Counted from the stretch's first letter, positions 31,017 through 40,748 are shown. The stretch is 64,000 nucleotides of DNA from JARRNE01 sp963824085 (GCA_963824085.1 CAWGNT010000019.1:75174-139173); one strand, 5' to 3'. Notes: generated by a model not told the origin, from the letters alone. Program-made: numbers and translations.

Positions 31017-31366
31017 GTTACTCTCCCCCTTGGCTCCGAGCGGTACTGCAAAGCCAGTAACTGCCGGGAGCGTAACGCTCGATGCTCAGCCCGAGCGCGG
31101 TGCTTGGTTGAGTCGCCCTAACCTGGCATCACTCGCCCCAACCGGCACCTTCTGCTTCCGAGAAAGCGCATGGATCATTTGGATGCATGTCGCGGCGTCA
31201 ACTGCTCCGACCAAGCGCATACCGGCACGCACATTGGTCACTGTGCTCCTGACGCGACCGCCAATGTGCTACATCTTGAGCGAGTGCCGGAGAAGGATCT
31301 ACCGGACTGGGAACGATCTTCGCTCGCCTCCAAGGAATGCCGGCCAGCGCATAGCCGAACTACGTA

Positions 31367-31388
31367 CCTTCCGCCGCGGCGCGGAAGG
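31367..31388. terminator. Strong hairpin downstream of the STAS gene
   Basis: CCTTCCGC and GCGGAAGG form a perfect 8-bp stem with a 6-base loop. It lies about 50 bases past the stop of the minus-strand STAS gene and upstream of the sensor kinase gene. There is no clear T-tract on either side, so intrinsic termination is only possible. The rest of 31017-31435 shows nothing convincing. Confidence 0.3.
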
Positions 31389-31435
31389 CGGGCGAAAATA
31401 CGAGCGACCTGGTACATGGCTCGACAGAAATAGCC

Positions 31436-31786
31436 TCAGGCCTGCGCCAAACCCACCGGGCGCAAGCGCCGGCGAGGCGCACGCTCCTCGCTCGCCTCGC
31501 TGCTCGACAAGATGGCGGGTATGCGCCCGCGCACCTCGGGGTCGTCACTCAGTACGAGAACCAAGGCCCCCATGCGCTGTAATCGGGCACAGAGCATTTG
31601 CAGCAACGCCAAGCCCGAATCAAAGACGCGATCGACCCCGTGGAGATCGATGATGCAGGACTGCAAGCCGGGTGACAAATGCTTGCAGATGTCACAGATG
31701 TCCATTGCGAGGCGCAAGTCCAGGCTGCCTTCGAAAGACAGGTCCAGCCTCTCCTCTTCGGCAATGTAAGACGCGGTCATGGGCAT
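31436..31786 (-). CDS. STAS-domain protein (anti-anti-sigma-like)
   Basis: About 116 residues. The fold pattern is SpoIIAA/STAS-like: ERLDLSFEGSLDLRLAMDI, then CIIDLHGVDRVFDSGLALL with Ser at the usual phosphorylated position, then LVLVLSDDPEVRGRI. Such proteins bind partner kinases or sulphate-type carriers. No partner is encoded beside it. A Met 7 codons upstream (31807) is an alternative start. Confidence 0.65.
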   Translation of the reverse strand: MPMTASYIAEEERLDLSFEGSLDLRLAMDICDICKHLSPGLQSCIIDLHGVDRVFDSGLALLQMLCARLQRMGALVLVLSDDPEVRGRIPAILSSSEASEERAPRRRLRPVGLAQA

Positions 31787-32473
31787 CGAAAAGTCCTCCT
31801 TCGGCATTCGCGTTCGGCGCTCGACTGCGGTTGCTCAGCGCGCCAGCGCCGAGATCATTGCGCCGTGCCCCAATCCTCTCTTGCCACTTGAGCGACAGCG
31901 CGAAGACTCACTGTCTGTGGCGTCATTTTTGCCTTCTCTATGGATCGGATAGCACGCCGTCCAACCCCTGATACACTACCTGCGTCGCATCGGCACAACA
32001 ATCCGAACTTGTGCAGTCGACCGATCAGTAGAACTACGGATGCAACCCTCGGACTCGGCCTCTGCGAGGCAGGTATGACCGTCGTTGACGCGCCCACATG
32101 GCTATCCCGGACTGACTGGTGCCGAACGGCGGCCTGAAGGTGGAAAACAAACGCCGTCGGCGCATATCCCCCAAACTGATCACCGTGAAAATCATTCCAA
32201 GCGTCCCCCCTCTCCGTCGCCTTCCCGGAAAGTTGCGGGGCGACGAATGGGGCAAAAGTAACCGATGCGCATTGTGTCCGGCCAACACGACCACGACCCG
32301 TACATCGTGGCTAAGCCCTAGCGGTGATCGCGCCCGTGGGTGCGACGAGGCACCCCAAGGCGGCTGTGCCCGGCGACGCACAGCGCCACGGCATGGCGTT
32401 CGTGCAAGACCTTCCGAGTCGAAGCCCAGGGTTCGATCGCTATTCGTCGTTGGACCGCGAGGGGAGGAGCGGA
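31787..32473. other. Intergenic region without convincing genes
   Basis: Several overlapping open frames exist on both strands, but none shows conserved motifs, a plausible start or reasonable composition. GGGGAGGAGC at 32461-32470 is the ribosome-binding site of the next small gene. Nothing else is recognised. Confidence 0.4.
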
Positions 32474-32659
32474 ATGAGCGAGGCGTCCGCAGCGCCGCTC
32501 GGCCCAACGGAGCAGCTTTCCGAGCAGATCAAGGATCTCCACCGCGCGGGCGACCACAAGGTCAGACAGGACCTATCCATGGAGTACTCAGCGATCCACG
32601 GCGTTCACTGCCAACTGTTCGCGAGCGAGACCCTGGTCTTCCTTCTGAACGATCTCTAG
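32474..32659 (+). CDS. Small hypothetical protein
   Basis: 61 residues starting MSEASAAPLG and ending FASETLVFLLNDL. Chosen because a strong purine-rich GGGGAGGAGC lies just upstream of the ATG. The acidic, helical composition (LSEQIKDLHRAGDHKVRQDL) differs from random translation around it. It sits 46 bases before the nuclease/phosphatase gene and is likely co-transcribed with it. No family recognised. Confidence 0.4.
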   Translation: MSEASAAPLGPTEQLSEQIKDLHRAGDHKVRQDLSMEYSAIHGVHCQLFASETLVFLLNDL

Positions 32660-32705
32660 ACCATCTGCACGCTGGAGGAAGCCAAACGCGACATAGGCGG
32701 CGGCG

Positions 32706-33434
32706 GTGAAGACGACCCTAACCGCCGTCACCTACAACATTCACCAGGCCGTCGGCGGCGACGGGCGCCACGACCCAAAGCGCATCCTCGAGATTATCCG
32801 CACCCTGGACGCGGATATTGCGGCCCTCCAGGAGGTGGATTCAGCACCCGGCGCCACGACAGCGTCGCTGCAGATGAGCGCGCTGGCTGCGGCAGGCGCC
32901 TATACCGCTATCCCCGGCCCGACGATCACGAGCCACGACAGCAGCTATGGAAATGTTCTGCTCACCCGCCTCGCCGTCGAGCGGGTCGTCCGCTTGAACC
33001 TGAGCTGTCCGGGGCGGGAGCCGCGGGGAGCCGTCGACGCCCACTTGCGCCTGCCGAATGGCGAGCCGCTGCGCTGCGTCGCAACCCATCTGGGACTCTC
33101 GCTAGCGGAGCGTCGCCGTCAGCTCGCCCTCCTGCTCGCGGTCCTGACCGAGGATTGGGGCATCCCGTGTCTGCTGATGGGTGATTTCAACCAGTGGGCC
33201 CCCTTTTTCGGGGGGTCCAGCAGGCTCGACCGCCTATTCGGGCGAGCCCCTCGGCCGCGAACCTTCCCCGCCCGGCTGCCGCTGTTCCCCATCGATCGCA
33301 TCTGGGTACACCCGGCGAATCTGCTGATCGGCGTGCGAGCGCTAAGGACCCCCATCACGCGCGACGCGTCGGACCACCTCCCCCTGGTTGCACGGCTTTC
33401 TCTCCCGGCGTCTGACTCGCCACACGCAAACTGA
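32706..33434 (+). CDS. Endonuclease/exonuclease/phosphatase family protein
   Basis: 242 residues starting at GTG. All signature blocks of the EEP fold are present: VTYNIHQAVGGDG, ALQEVDSA (metal-binding Glu), CVATHLGLS, LLMGDFNQW (Asp-x-Asn) and the terminal DASDHLPLVA (Asp-His). The fold cleaves phosphodiesters in DNA, RNA or lipids; proteins of this size often accompany cardiolipin-synthase genes, though none is next to it here. The family call is firm, the substrate unknown. Confidence 0.8.
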   Translation: MKTTLTAVTYNIHQAVGGDGRHDPKRILEIIRTLDADIAALQEVDSAPGATTASLQMSALAAAGAYTAIPGPTITSHDSSYGNVLLTRLAVERVVRLNLSCPGREPRGAVDAHLRLPNGEPLRCVATHLGLSLAERRRQLALLLAVLTEDWGIPCLLMGDFNQWAPFFGGSSRLDRLFGRAPRPRTFPARLPLFPIDRIWVHPANLLIGVRALRTPITRDASDHLPLVARLSLPASDSPHAN

Positions 33435-33473
33435 GGACATGCGCGACGCAAAAGGCATCTGATGCATGAGGCA

Positions 33474-34014
33474 TCAAGGGTGCTGATGCTCCCGTTCATC
33501 CTGACGTAGCAATCGGGCGATCTGGCGCCACTGGCGTCGCGTCGCGGGCAGGGCGACGATGCCCCAGTGCCCATGCCGCAACGACAGCCTCACGGAGTCG
33601 AGGGCGCGGTGCAGGGCGACACGCCGGTTCCATACAACTCCTGCCACGAGGCCGATGATCGGACCCGCTACGGCCAGTGACCCCAGCACCAGGAACGGAA
33701 TGTCAACCTGCCAGCTGGTCTCGAGGGGCACTGCCGCGATGGCGCACAGTAACCCGAGCAAGGTCCCCGTAGCCGTCGCGACCGCTAGCGCCCTGCGGCG
33801 TTGAGCGGCAGGGAGGACGCACCTTGTCGCGTAGCGTAGCGAGCGCTTGGTTTGGCGCCTTGGGAGAAAGGAGAAAGCATCGGCCATCGCAGCCTGTCAG
33901 GCGGCGCAGTCGCTCCAAAACGACACGCGCCTCGGTTTCACTGGGAAAGATGGCACTAATGGGGCCAGGCGCCCCGTGCCCTCGCGTCTGTTCAATATCG
34001 TCAGGTTCGTGCAT
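33474..34014 (-). CDS. Small inner-membrane protein with N-terminal soluble domain (one frameshift)
   Basis: About 180 residues. The N-terminal ~65 residues (ISAIFPSETEARVVLERLRR, CFLLSPKAPNQALATLRDK) resemble an alpha/beta regulatory module. After a shift near 33830 two TM helices follow (LGLLCAIAAVPLE, FLVLGSLAVAGPIIGLVAGV) and a basic C-terminal tail. The architecture matches the protein at 40239-40748, suggesting distant paralogues. Function unknown. The start at 34014 (MHEPDD) is the first Met before conserved-looking sequence. Confidence 0.5.
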
Positions 34015-34143
34015 CGCGGACCGCCTGCACCCGTTCACCATGCGCGGCGACCACCACGAGTTCACGTCCCCTCGGCGCTCGCGCGCGAGCCCCTTGTCGC
34101 GCCTTCAGGCAACTCCACGCAGCTTTTATGCCAATGGCCGCGC

Positions 34144-35580
34144 TTAGCGGGTCATGTCCGCCGTCTCCTGATCGCCGGCAGCCTCTGCGTCCCCGTCGCT
34201 CTTGAGGTGATATTTCTGTATGCGGTAGCGCAGCGTCTCGCGAGTCGTCCCCAATGCACGCGCGGTCGCCGTGACATTGTGGTGATGCCGCTTCAGTGCG
34301 GTCCGGATGATGTAACTGTCCATCTCGTCCAGCGCCATGGAGCCGTCCAGGGGGATGATCACGCGATCTCCGTCCACTTCCGGCCCGGTCTCCGAACGGA
34401 TCAAGCCCTGACCGAGCTGCAGCCATTGCTCGGGGAACTCGTCGCCATCCGAGAGCAGCACGCCCCGCTCCACCACGTTACGCAGCTCACGCACGTTGCC
34501 GGGCCACGAATAGGCGCGCAGCTGGCGGTAGATGCGCTCGGGCACCTTTGTCACCTTACGGCCGGCCTTGGCGTTAAACTCGGCGATGACCAAGGGCACC
34601 AGCTCCTCCAAGTCGACCAGCCGGTCCCGCAGCGACGGCAGCTCGATGCGGAAGACGCTCAGACGGTGGTAGAGATCGCTGCGGAACTGGCCCTCCCGAA
34701 CGAGCCGTTCCAGGTCCCGATTGCTCGCCACGATCACCTGAACGTCGACCTTGATCTCCTTCTCCCCACCGAGCCGCCGCAGGCTGTGATCCTCGATGGC
34801 CGTCAACAGCTTGGCCTGCAGATCCAGGTCCATTTCGCCGATCTCGTCGAGGAACAGGGTCCCGCCGTCGGCCTGCTCGAGATAGCCTCGATGACGCCCC
34901 CGCGCGCCCGTGAAGGCCCCCGCCTCGTGGCCGAAGAGCTCTGATTCCAGCAGATCTCGGGGCAAAGCCGCACAATTGACCTCGACCATGGGGGCCGCCG
35001 CGCGAGGACCCGAGTGATGAAGGATCCGCGCCACCAGTCCCTTGCCCGTGCCGGTCTCGCCAGAAATCACCAGCGCACTGAAGGGAACGCCCGCCAGGCG
35101 TTCGAGCAGCCCGCGCAGCCGGAGTGCCGTCTCGCTGCGGCCGACGAAACTGTCGGGGGAATAGCGCCTGCTGCCCGCCTCCGCCTGGAAGCGGAGCTGA
35201 CGCTGTGCCCGGGCGCTGCGCAAAGCGCCGCCGAGGACGACTCCCAGGCGCGTCGTGCTGCAAGGCTTTTCCAGGAAGTCGAACGCACCGAGGCGCAGCG
35301 CGCGCACTGAGTCCGGTACGCTACCGTAGCCGGTCAGAAAGACCCACTCGCCTGAGATGCCCTCCTTGCGGGACTCCTCGAGCAGGTCAAGGCTGTTGCC
35401 ATCGGGGAGGCTCATGTCGGCGAGGACGACCAAAGGCTCCTGGTCACCTTCGAACAGATGTCGGCGAGCCTCGGCCAGGGTTGCCGTAAGATCGACCTCC
35501 CAACCCTGGCCCCGGAAGTGGCGCACGAGCTCAGCGCCGAGCAGCTTCTCGTCTTCGATGATGAGCAGCGAGTCAGCCAT
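34144..35580 (-). CDS. Sigma-54-dependent response regulator (NtrC family)
   Basis: 478 residues. The receiver has LLIIEDEKLLG, phospho-acceptor in VVLADMSLPDGN and FLTGYGS; the AAA+ domain has Walker A GETGTGKGL, the sigma-54 contact loop GAFTGA and Walker B GGTLFLDEIGEMDLD with arginine fingers in FRSDLYHRLSVFRI; the C-terminal Fis-type HTH reads VTATARALGTTRETLRYRIQ. It activates sigma-54 promoters by ATP hydrolysis. The start overlaps the stop of the kinase gene by 8 bases, so the pair is coupled. The divergent fumC and the palindromic site before it are candidate targets. Confidence 0.88.
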   Translation of the reverse strand: MADSLLIIEDEKLLGAELVRHFRGQGWEVDLTATLAEARRHLFEGDQEPLVVLADMSLPDGNSLDLLEESRKEGISGEWVFLTGYGSVPDSVRALRLGAFDFLEKPCSTTRLGVVLGGALRSARAQRQLRFQAEAGSRRYSPDSFVGRSETALRLRGLLERLAGVPFSALVISGETGTGKGLVARILHHSGPRAAAPMVEVNCAALPRDLLESELFGHEAGAFTGARGRHRGYLEQADGGTLFLDEIGEMDLDLQAKLLTAIEDHSLRRLGGEKEIKVDVQVIVASNRDLERLVREGQFRSDLYHRLSVFRIELPSLRDRLVDLEELVPLVIAEFNAKAGRKVTKVPERIYRQLRAYSWPGNVRELRNVVERGVLLSDGDEFPEQWLQLGQGLIRSETGPEVDGDRVIIPLDGSMALDEMDSYIIRTALKRHHHNVTATARALGTTRETLRYRIQKYHLKSDGDAEAAGDQETADMTR

Positions 35581-37024
35581 AGGCCGTCTCCTGTGGAAAG
35601 AACAGCAGGACGCAAGCACCGCCTACGTCTCGGTTGAAGACCTCGAGGCGGCCCCCTTGGTCGCGGACAAAACGGTGCACGGCGGCGAGCCCCAGTCCGG
35701 TCCGTCCCCGCCGTCCGCTTCCGAGCTCGTGGATGCCCCGCTCGAGGAGATCTGCGGGGAAACCTGGCCCGTCATCGCACACGCAGATCGCAATCTCTCC
35801 GCCCTCCCTTTGAGCAGTGACCTGAATCTCCCCTGAGGCGTGCCCAATGGCCTGGGCGGCGTTGAGAATGATGTTTATCAAGACTTGGCGCAGGCGCGCC
35901 TCCGGCAAGACGCACTCCAAGTCTTCCGACACCTGCTGGCTGAGCGCGATGCGCTCAGGCAGCTGAAAACGCAGGAGCCTGAAGAGCTCGCCGATGACGG
36001 CGGCCGGGCGTAGCCGTTGTGGCCGCTCCGGGACCTGTCTGGCGTCATCGACCAGATTGGAGAGCAGACGGGCGACGCGCTCCAGCTCTTCCATGGCAAG
36101 CTGCAGCCGTTCCCGATGCTCCGGACTCGGGGTCTCCTCGGCCAGGTTCGTGAGCGCCATCAGAACCCCGGACAGGGGATTGCGCAGCTCGTGAGCCAGG
36201 CGCGCCGACATCTCGCCGACCGCAGCCAAACGGTCGGCGCGGGCAAGGGCGACCTGCTGTTGGATGAGGGCCCCCGTCGCGCTGTCCACCTCCCGCTGCA
36301 GCGCGTCCTCGCGCTTGACATGACCTTCCTCCAGCCCGCGTATGCGCTTGACCATGCGATTGTACTTCTCGAACAGGGGGCGCAGCGGAGGGTCTATCCG
36401 CTCGGTCAGAGCAAGCGTGTAGTCCTTGCGCGCAAGCAGACCCATCAGGTAGCTGAGGTCGTCCAGGGGCGCAAGCACGCGCCGCCGGAAGAAGAACATG
36501 CTGCCAATTGCGGCAAACGGCAGGAGGACCGCCAAGACGAGGGCCGCCTGGAATTGCCGCTCGTTGTCCTTCCGCAGCTTGCGGTACAAGGCCCATTGCG
36601 CCGCCGACTCCGCCCGCACCGCATGGCGGAGCAGGCGCAGAGCGTCGCTGAACTGCATCTGAGCCGCCTCTGTGAGCAGCCCGTTCCGCACCGATGCCGC
36701 CGCCTGCTGAAGGAGACGGGCGCCGGCACGGAGCTGGGACGCGGTTTCCGGTGCAATCCCGAAGTCGCCCTCGACCAGATGCTCGAGCGATCGCACATGC
36801 TGCTGCACGGCGGCGACGAAATCCGCGGTGACAGCGGGGGCGGCTAATAGATCCTCGGACAGAACGTCATAGATCCCCTGGAGCTTCGATTCGAATTCCA
36901 GGTGGCGATCGATGGGTTCCATGCGCTGCACCGAGCGCCACGACATGACAACCAGGATCAGGAGAACCAGCCCCATGACCAGGGTGCCCACCGTGGCGGT
37001 CAGAACAACTTTGCGGTAGAGCAC
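35573..37024 (-). CDS. Sensor histidine kinase, cognate to the sigma-54 regulator
   Basis: About 484 residues. TM1 (LTATVGTLVMGLVLLILVVM) and TM2 (VLAVLLPFAAIGSMFFF) flank a helical periplasmic domain. A HAMP-like linker leads to HisKA with MSARLAHELRNPLSGVLMAL (phospho-His), N box VLINIILNAAQAIGHAS, and G boxes VCDDGPGFP and RTGLGLAAVHRFV. The frame is open further upstream to 37327, but a GTG at 37024 just before the cytosolic RK and TM1 is the sensible start. NtrB/ZraS-like. Confidence 0.82.
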   Translation of the reverse strand: MLYRKVVLTATVGTLVMGLVLLILVVMSWRSVQRMEPIDRHLEFESKLQGIYDVLSEDLLAAPAVTADFVAAVQQHVRSLEHLVEGDFGIAPETASQLRAGARLLQQAAASVRNGLLTEAAQMQFSDALRLLRHAVRAESAAQWALYRKLRKDNERQFQAALVLAVLLPFAAIGSMFFFRRRVLAPLDDLSYLMGLLARKDYTLALTERIDPPLRPLFEKYNRMVKRIRGLEEGHVKREDALQREVDSATGALIQQQVALARADRLAAVGEMSARLAHELRNPLSGVLMALTNLAEETPSPEHRERLQLAMEELERVARLLSNLVDDARQVPERPQRLRPAAVIGELFRLLRFQLPERIALSQQVSEDLECVLPEARLRQVLINIILNAAQAIGHASGEIQVTAQREGGEIAICVCDDGPGFPADLLERGIHELGSGRRGRTGLGLAAVHRFVRDQGGRLEVFNRDVGGACVLLFFPQETAYG

Positions 37025-37147
37025 TGACGCTTCCCGTGGGTGCTTGCCGTGCGCCCAATCGAGCGCGCTAATGTGTTCAGCAGTCAACGTTCCGAGCAGA
37101 GGTTTCGAGCACAGTCTGAAGACGGCAGGTTCGGGGGAGGCTTCACG

Positions 37148-37198
37148 CCCAATGGCCGCGGCAAATGCCCCGCGGCGCAGCCTCCCATTGGGGCATTT
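37148..37198. promoter_or_regulatory. Nested inverted repeats upstream of fumC
   Basis: Two nested inverted repeats share a centre: CCCAATGG (37148-37155) with CCATTGGG (37185-37192), and AAATGCCCC (37163-37171) with GGGGCATTT (37190-37198). The region lies between the divergent kinase gene and fumC. Symmetry of this kind is typical of dimeric regulator sites. The adjacent sigma-54 regulator is the obvious candidate. No clean GG-N10-GC promoter was identified. Confidence 0.4.
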
Positions 37199-37339
37199 CC
37201 CCCACCCCAACACCGCTGCTTGCCGGCAATCCCGTGCCAAGACCCTCACGCAGAATTTGCGCACACTGAGGCCGGCACAAACCCTGCTCTCCGGACTGGC
37301 GTGAGTGATCGTGTCGAGACGTTGCAAAGGCCTAGCGTG

Positions 37340-38716
37340 ATGCCATACCCCGCAGACCCTACCTCGCCAACCAGCAAGCCGGCGCTCTATGGCGAGCAGA
37401 CGCGCCGCGCGTTAGAGAACTTCCCGATCAGCGGTCGCCCCCTCCCGCCGGCCTTCATACATGCACTCGGACTGATCAAGGCCTGTGCCGCCCGCGTCAA
37501 CGGTCAGCTGGGTCGGCTGCCCCCCGCCATCGCGGAGGCAGTCGCCTCGGCGGCCGACCAAGTGGCCGCCGGACGGCATGATGATCAGTTTCCGGTCGAC
37601 ACCTTCCAGACGGGGTCGGGCACGAGCAGCAACATGAATGCCAACGAAGTGATCGCCAGCCTCGCCGCGCAGCATGCGGAGCGCCCGGTCCACCCCAACG
37701 ACGACGTCAACGCCGGACAAAGCAGCAACGATGTTGTCCCCACGGCCATCCATCTCAGTGCGGCTCGCGAGCTTCAAGGGCTTAAACAGGCACTGAAGGC
37801 ACTGATCGACTGCATCGACCGGCGCGCAGCCGAATTCACCGACCTGGTCAAGACCGGCCGCACTCACCTTATGGACGCAGTTCCCCTCACTCTGGCCCAG
37901 GAGCTGTCCGGCTGGAGCGCGCAGCTCGAATCCTCCATCGCGCGCCTGGAAGCGACCGAGGTGCGCCTTCTGCGCCTGGCTCAAGGCGGCACGGCGGTGG
38001 GAACCGGGCTCAACGGCCACCCCGAGTTTGCCGTCCGCTTCGCCGCAGAGCTCACCCGGCGCAGCGGCCTTCCCTTTCACGCGGGGGAGAACGTCTTCGA
38101 GCTGATCGCCAGCCAAGACACAGCCGCCGAGCTCAGCGGACAGCTGCGTGTGACGGCCCTGTCCCTGCTCAAGGTCGCCACGGATCTCAGGTGGATGAAC
38201 AGCGGCCCAGCCGCCGGCCTGGCGGAGATCCGGCTCCCCAAGCTGCAGGCGGGCAGCAGCATCATGCCCGGCAAGGTCAACCCCGTGATCCCGGAGGCGG
38301 CAGCCATGGTCTGCGTCCAGGTGATCGGACTTGACGCGGCGATTGCGCTCGCCGCCCAGGACAACCGCTTTCAGCTGTGCACAATGCTGCCGCTGATTGC
38401 GGCGGATTTGCTGGAGCAGATCGCCCTGCTCACTCAGGCTGCCCGTGTGTTGGCGGACAAGGCGATCGCGGGCTTCGAGGTCAACCGTGCCCGCATCGCG
38501 CAATCCGTGGCACGCAATGCCATGCTGGTCACTGCCCTGGCCCCCCGCATCGGTTACGACCTGGCTGCGAAGATCGCACAGCGCGCGCTGGCAGAGGACC
38601 GCGCGATCCTCGATGTGGCGCGTGAAGAGTCGGATGTCCCAGAGGCGGAGCTGCGCACCATGCTCGAGCCGGCGGGCTTGACGGGGCATCCGGGATCGGA
38701 GGGCAAAACAGGCTGA
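37340..38716 (+). CDS. fumC: Class II fumarate hydratase
   Basis: 458 residues, the usual length. It interconverts fumarate and malate in the TCA cycle without an iron-sulphur cluster. The class II/aspartase signature GSSIMPGKVNP is intact, with TGSGTSSNMNANEVIAS, HPNDDVNAGQSSNDVVPTA and KTGRTHLMDAVPLTLAQE. ATG at 37340 is chosen because conserved sequence begins shortly after (SKPALYGEQTRRALENF); upstream in-frame codons are unconserved. It is divergent from the sigma-54 two-component genes. Confidence 0.9.
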   Translation: MPYPADPTSPTSKPALYGEQTRRALENFPISGRPLPPAFIHALGLIKACAARVNGQLGRLPPAIAEAVASAADQVAAGRHDDQFPVDTFQTGSGTSSNMNANEVIASLAAQHAERPVHPNDDVNAGQSSNDVVPTAIHLSAARELQGLKQALKALIDCIDRRAAEFTDLVKTGRTHLMDAVPLTLAQELSGWSAQLESSIARLEATEVRLLRLAQGGTAVGTGLNGHPEFAVRFAAELTRRSGLPFHAGENVFELIASQDTAAELSGQLRVTALSLLKVATDLRWMNSGPAAGLAEIRLPKLQAGSSIMPGKVNPVIPEAAAMVCVQVIGLDAAIALAAQDNRFQLCTMLPLIAADLLEQIALLTQAARVLADKAIAGFEVNRARIAQSVARNAMLVTALAPRIGYDLAAKIAQRALAEDRAILDVAREESDVPEAELRTMLEPAGLTGHPGSEGKTG

Positions 38717-38728
38717 ATGCCTAGCGCG

Positions 38729-38938
38729 TCAACCTCGCTTGACGCCGCTGCGCTCCTCGAAAGTCTCCTCCATCTGCGCAGCGCGCTCGCGCTCCCACTG
38801 CGCATGACACTCTGCACCGCAGAAGTACAGGACATAGTCGTGCCCCTCGGGATAGACCGCTTCCGAGGCAGGAATCCACTTCTTGCACATGGCGCACTCA
38901 ACCTGCCCCTCAGAAGGCGTGTTCTTCGCTTCACCCAT
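38729..38938 (-). CDS. Small zinc-ribbon protein (DUF3330-like)
   Basis: About 70 residues with CAMCKKWIP and YFCGAECHAQW, giving four Cys and a His that can bind one zinc, followed by a charged helix (ERERAAQMEETFEERS). This layout resembles DUF3330/TRASH-like small proteins often found near metal-resistance genes. It is convergent with fumC. The family assignment is from memory of the pattern and moderate. Confidence 0.6.
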   Translation of the reverse strand: MGEAKNTPSEGQVECAMCKKWIPASEAVYPEGHDYVLYFCGAECHAQWERERAAQMEETFEERSGVKRG

Positions 38939-39202
38939 GGTCACCTCCTCTGGTTTCTAAGGCGCTGAAGTAAAGGCATTTAAACCGGCAAGGCGCCAAT
39001 ACCTGCAACCGCTTGACGACGAAGATGACATGACCCAATGGGGGAGCGCCGCCTTCACGGCAACTTGGCGTCTTCGTTGGTGTCCTTGGTTTCTTGGCGG
39101 TTCCAACTGCTTGAATGTGCCTAAGGAGACGCTGATCGAATGAGCGTCTCTTGGGGGGCGGAACGCGCTGCGCCCGCGACGCGCACACTAACGGCTTCCT
39201 GG

Positions 39203-39643
39203 TCAGAAAGCGTCTCCGCGCACCCGCTCCACCTGCTCCGGTGCAGGACCGCGAGACTGCACGAATGGAGGTCCGGCCAAGACATCGAGCAAGCGAACGC
39301 GCGTAAGCAGCCCGACGGGGTGGTCGGCCCCGTCGCACACCACAAGTACATCGGCGCCCCTCTCGCCCATGACGGCCCGCGCCTCCGCGAGACCGATGTC
39401 GGACGCACATCGGACCGGCTCGCGCGACATCACGCGGTCGACCGAAGCGGTCCGCGGATCCAGGCCGTCACCGCAGCCGCAGACGGCCAGATCGTGAGCG
39501 CTCACCGTCGCAAGCAGGCGCCCGTCTTCCTCCACGAGCAGGACGTCGGTTGCGCCCACGCGCATCAGCGTGCCTGCCTCTTGCAGGCTGGCGCCAGGTG
39601 AGACCTTGGTCAGATTCACTTCCATCAGCTCGGCAGCGAGCAT
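39203..39643 (-). CDS. CBS-domain pair protein
   Basis: 146 residues with two CBS units: VSPGASLQEAGTLMRVGATD with VLLVEEDGRLLATVSAHDL, then DRVMSREPVRCASDIGLAEA with ADVLVVCDGADHPVGLLTRV. CBS pairs bind adenine nucleotides and regulate partner proteins. The start ATG at 39643 begins directly at the first CBS strand. No effector domain is attached. It may act with the next minus-strand gene upstream. Confidence 0.75.
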   Translation of the reverse strand: MLAAELMEVNLTKVSPGASLQEAGTLMRVGATDVLLVEEDGRLLATVSAHDLAVCGCGDGLDPRTASVDRVMSREPVRCASDIGLAEARAVMGERGADVLVVCDGADHPVGLLTRVRLLDVLAGPPFVQSRGPAPEQVERVRGDAF

Positions 39644-39666
39644 GACTAAGCTCCCGTTGACGCTCG

Positions 39667-39948
39667 TCAACCGTGTTTGGTGGGCGCGGCGTGAGGCTCC
39701 AAGTCCACCCCCAGCTGCTCCAGGGCCTTCAGCACGGCATCGAGCGTGACCTCCATAGGCCGAGCTGAGATCATGTTTTCTTCCTCCGCGACCATCTCCT
39801 CGCGGAGGTCCTGCTCCCACTGGCGCAGAAGCCTGATCTTCTCGTCGCGGCCGAGGTCACCGCGCCCTAGGACGTCGTGAGGGCTCGCAGCCTCGAAGCC
39901 CGACAGCTCTCGTTTGAGGTTCTCCGGTACCCGGTTCGTATCTGCCAT
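39667..39948 (-). CDS. Conserved small acidic protein of unknown function
   Basis: 93 residues. It opens MADTNRVPENLKRELSGFEA, then HDVLGRGDLGRDEKIRLLRQ, WEQDLREEMVAEEENM and a C-terminal helix LDAVLKALEQLGVDLE. The composition is strongly helical with no signal peptide or TM. It lies 23 bases upstream of the CBS-pair gene on the same strand, so the two are likely one transcription unit. No family recognised. Confidence 0.55.
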   Translation of the reverse strand: MADTNRVPENLKRELSGFEAASPHDVLGRGDLGRDEKIRLLRQWEQDLREEMVAEEENMISARPMEVTLDAVLKALEQLGVDLEPHAAPTKHG

Positions 39949-40238
39949 TGTTCGCCTCCCACAGCTGTCCTTTCGCTCCGAGCACGGCGCCGCGACGGCT
40001 AACCTCCGCCACCGCACTGGACGTCTGGAGCGTCTGTCGAGTTGGCCGATATCCATGCAAGCGGCGCGCCCTTCGGTTGTACTTCGCTGCCGCAAGAAAA
40101 GCTGGTGCTGTCGTGAGCTTGCGAGTCCGACCAATGTTGACAGCTGCGCTCGGTTGGATCGCTATGGTCACCCCAATACACAGTGGGGTGCCCGCGGCGT
40201 CGACATGAAGCCGGTTTCTTCGACGTCGCAGCGGAGGG

Positions 40239-40748
40239 TCAAGGAAAGGGCGGCGTCCCGGAAGGATCTGTGCCAAGAACCGCGATCTGGGGATGTGCCT
40301 GCTTGAGCCTGCGCTCGATCTCTTGCGCCTGCGCGTCCGGTACGTCCAACAAGAGAACTGTCTCCCCTCGCTTCAAGCCACCCTGCCGACGCGCGACCTC
40401 GAGCGCCTCCCGGTCGGCACCTCCGTCGAGCGCGAGGCGCCAGACCAGCGCTCCGACGAGGGCACAGAGCAAGACAATGGCGATACCCGGCACCGGGCCG
40501 ATAGGTCCCGTAAATACGGCAATCACAATGGTGAGCCCAAGGCCCACCAGACCTCCCGCTATGCCGCCGCGCCACATCGTCTTGCGCGGCCAGCGCAGAC
40601 GCGAGACCCGGACTGGGAGCGCCTCGAGCTCGCCCGGGTTCACCGAGAACAATTGAATACGCTGCGAGTCCACGCCTTCGCGCAGCAGCTGCGCGACTGC
40701 GCCCTTTGCATCTTGTGCTTCCCGTATACGGGCGTAAATTCGCCTCAT
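40239..40748 (-). CDS. Small inner-membrane protein with N-terminal soluble domain
   Basis: 169 residues. The N-terminus RIYARIREAQDAKGAVAQLL looks like a regulatory alpha/beta unit, followed by two TM helices (GGIAGGLVGLGLTIVIAVF, PGIAIVLLCALVGALVW) and a soluble tail with LKRGETVLLLDVPDAQAQEI. The plan resembles general-stress-type membrane proteins and the gene at 33474. Function unknown. Confidence 0.6.
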   Translation of the reverse strand: MRRIYARIREAQDAKGAVAQLLREGVDSQRIQLFSVNPGELEALPVRVSRLRWPRKTMWRGGIAGGLVGLGLTIVIAVFTGPIGPVPGIAIVLLCALVGALVWRLALDGGADREALEVARRQGGLKRGETVLLLDVPDAQAQEIERRLKQAHPQIAVLGTDPSGTPPFP

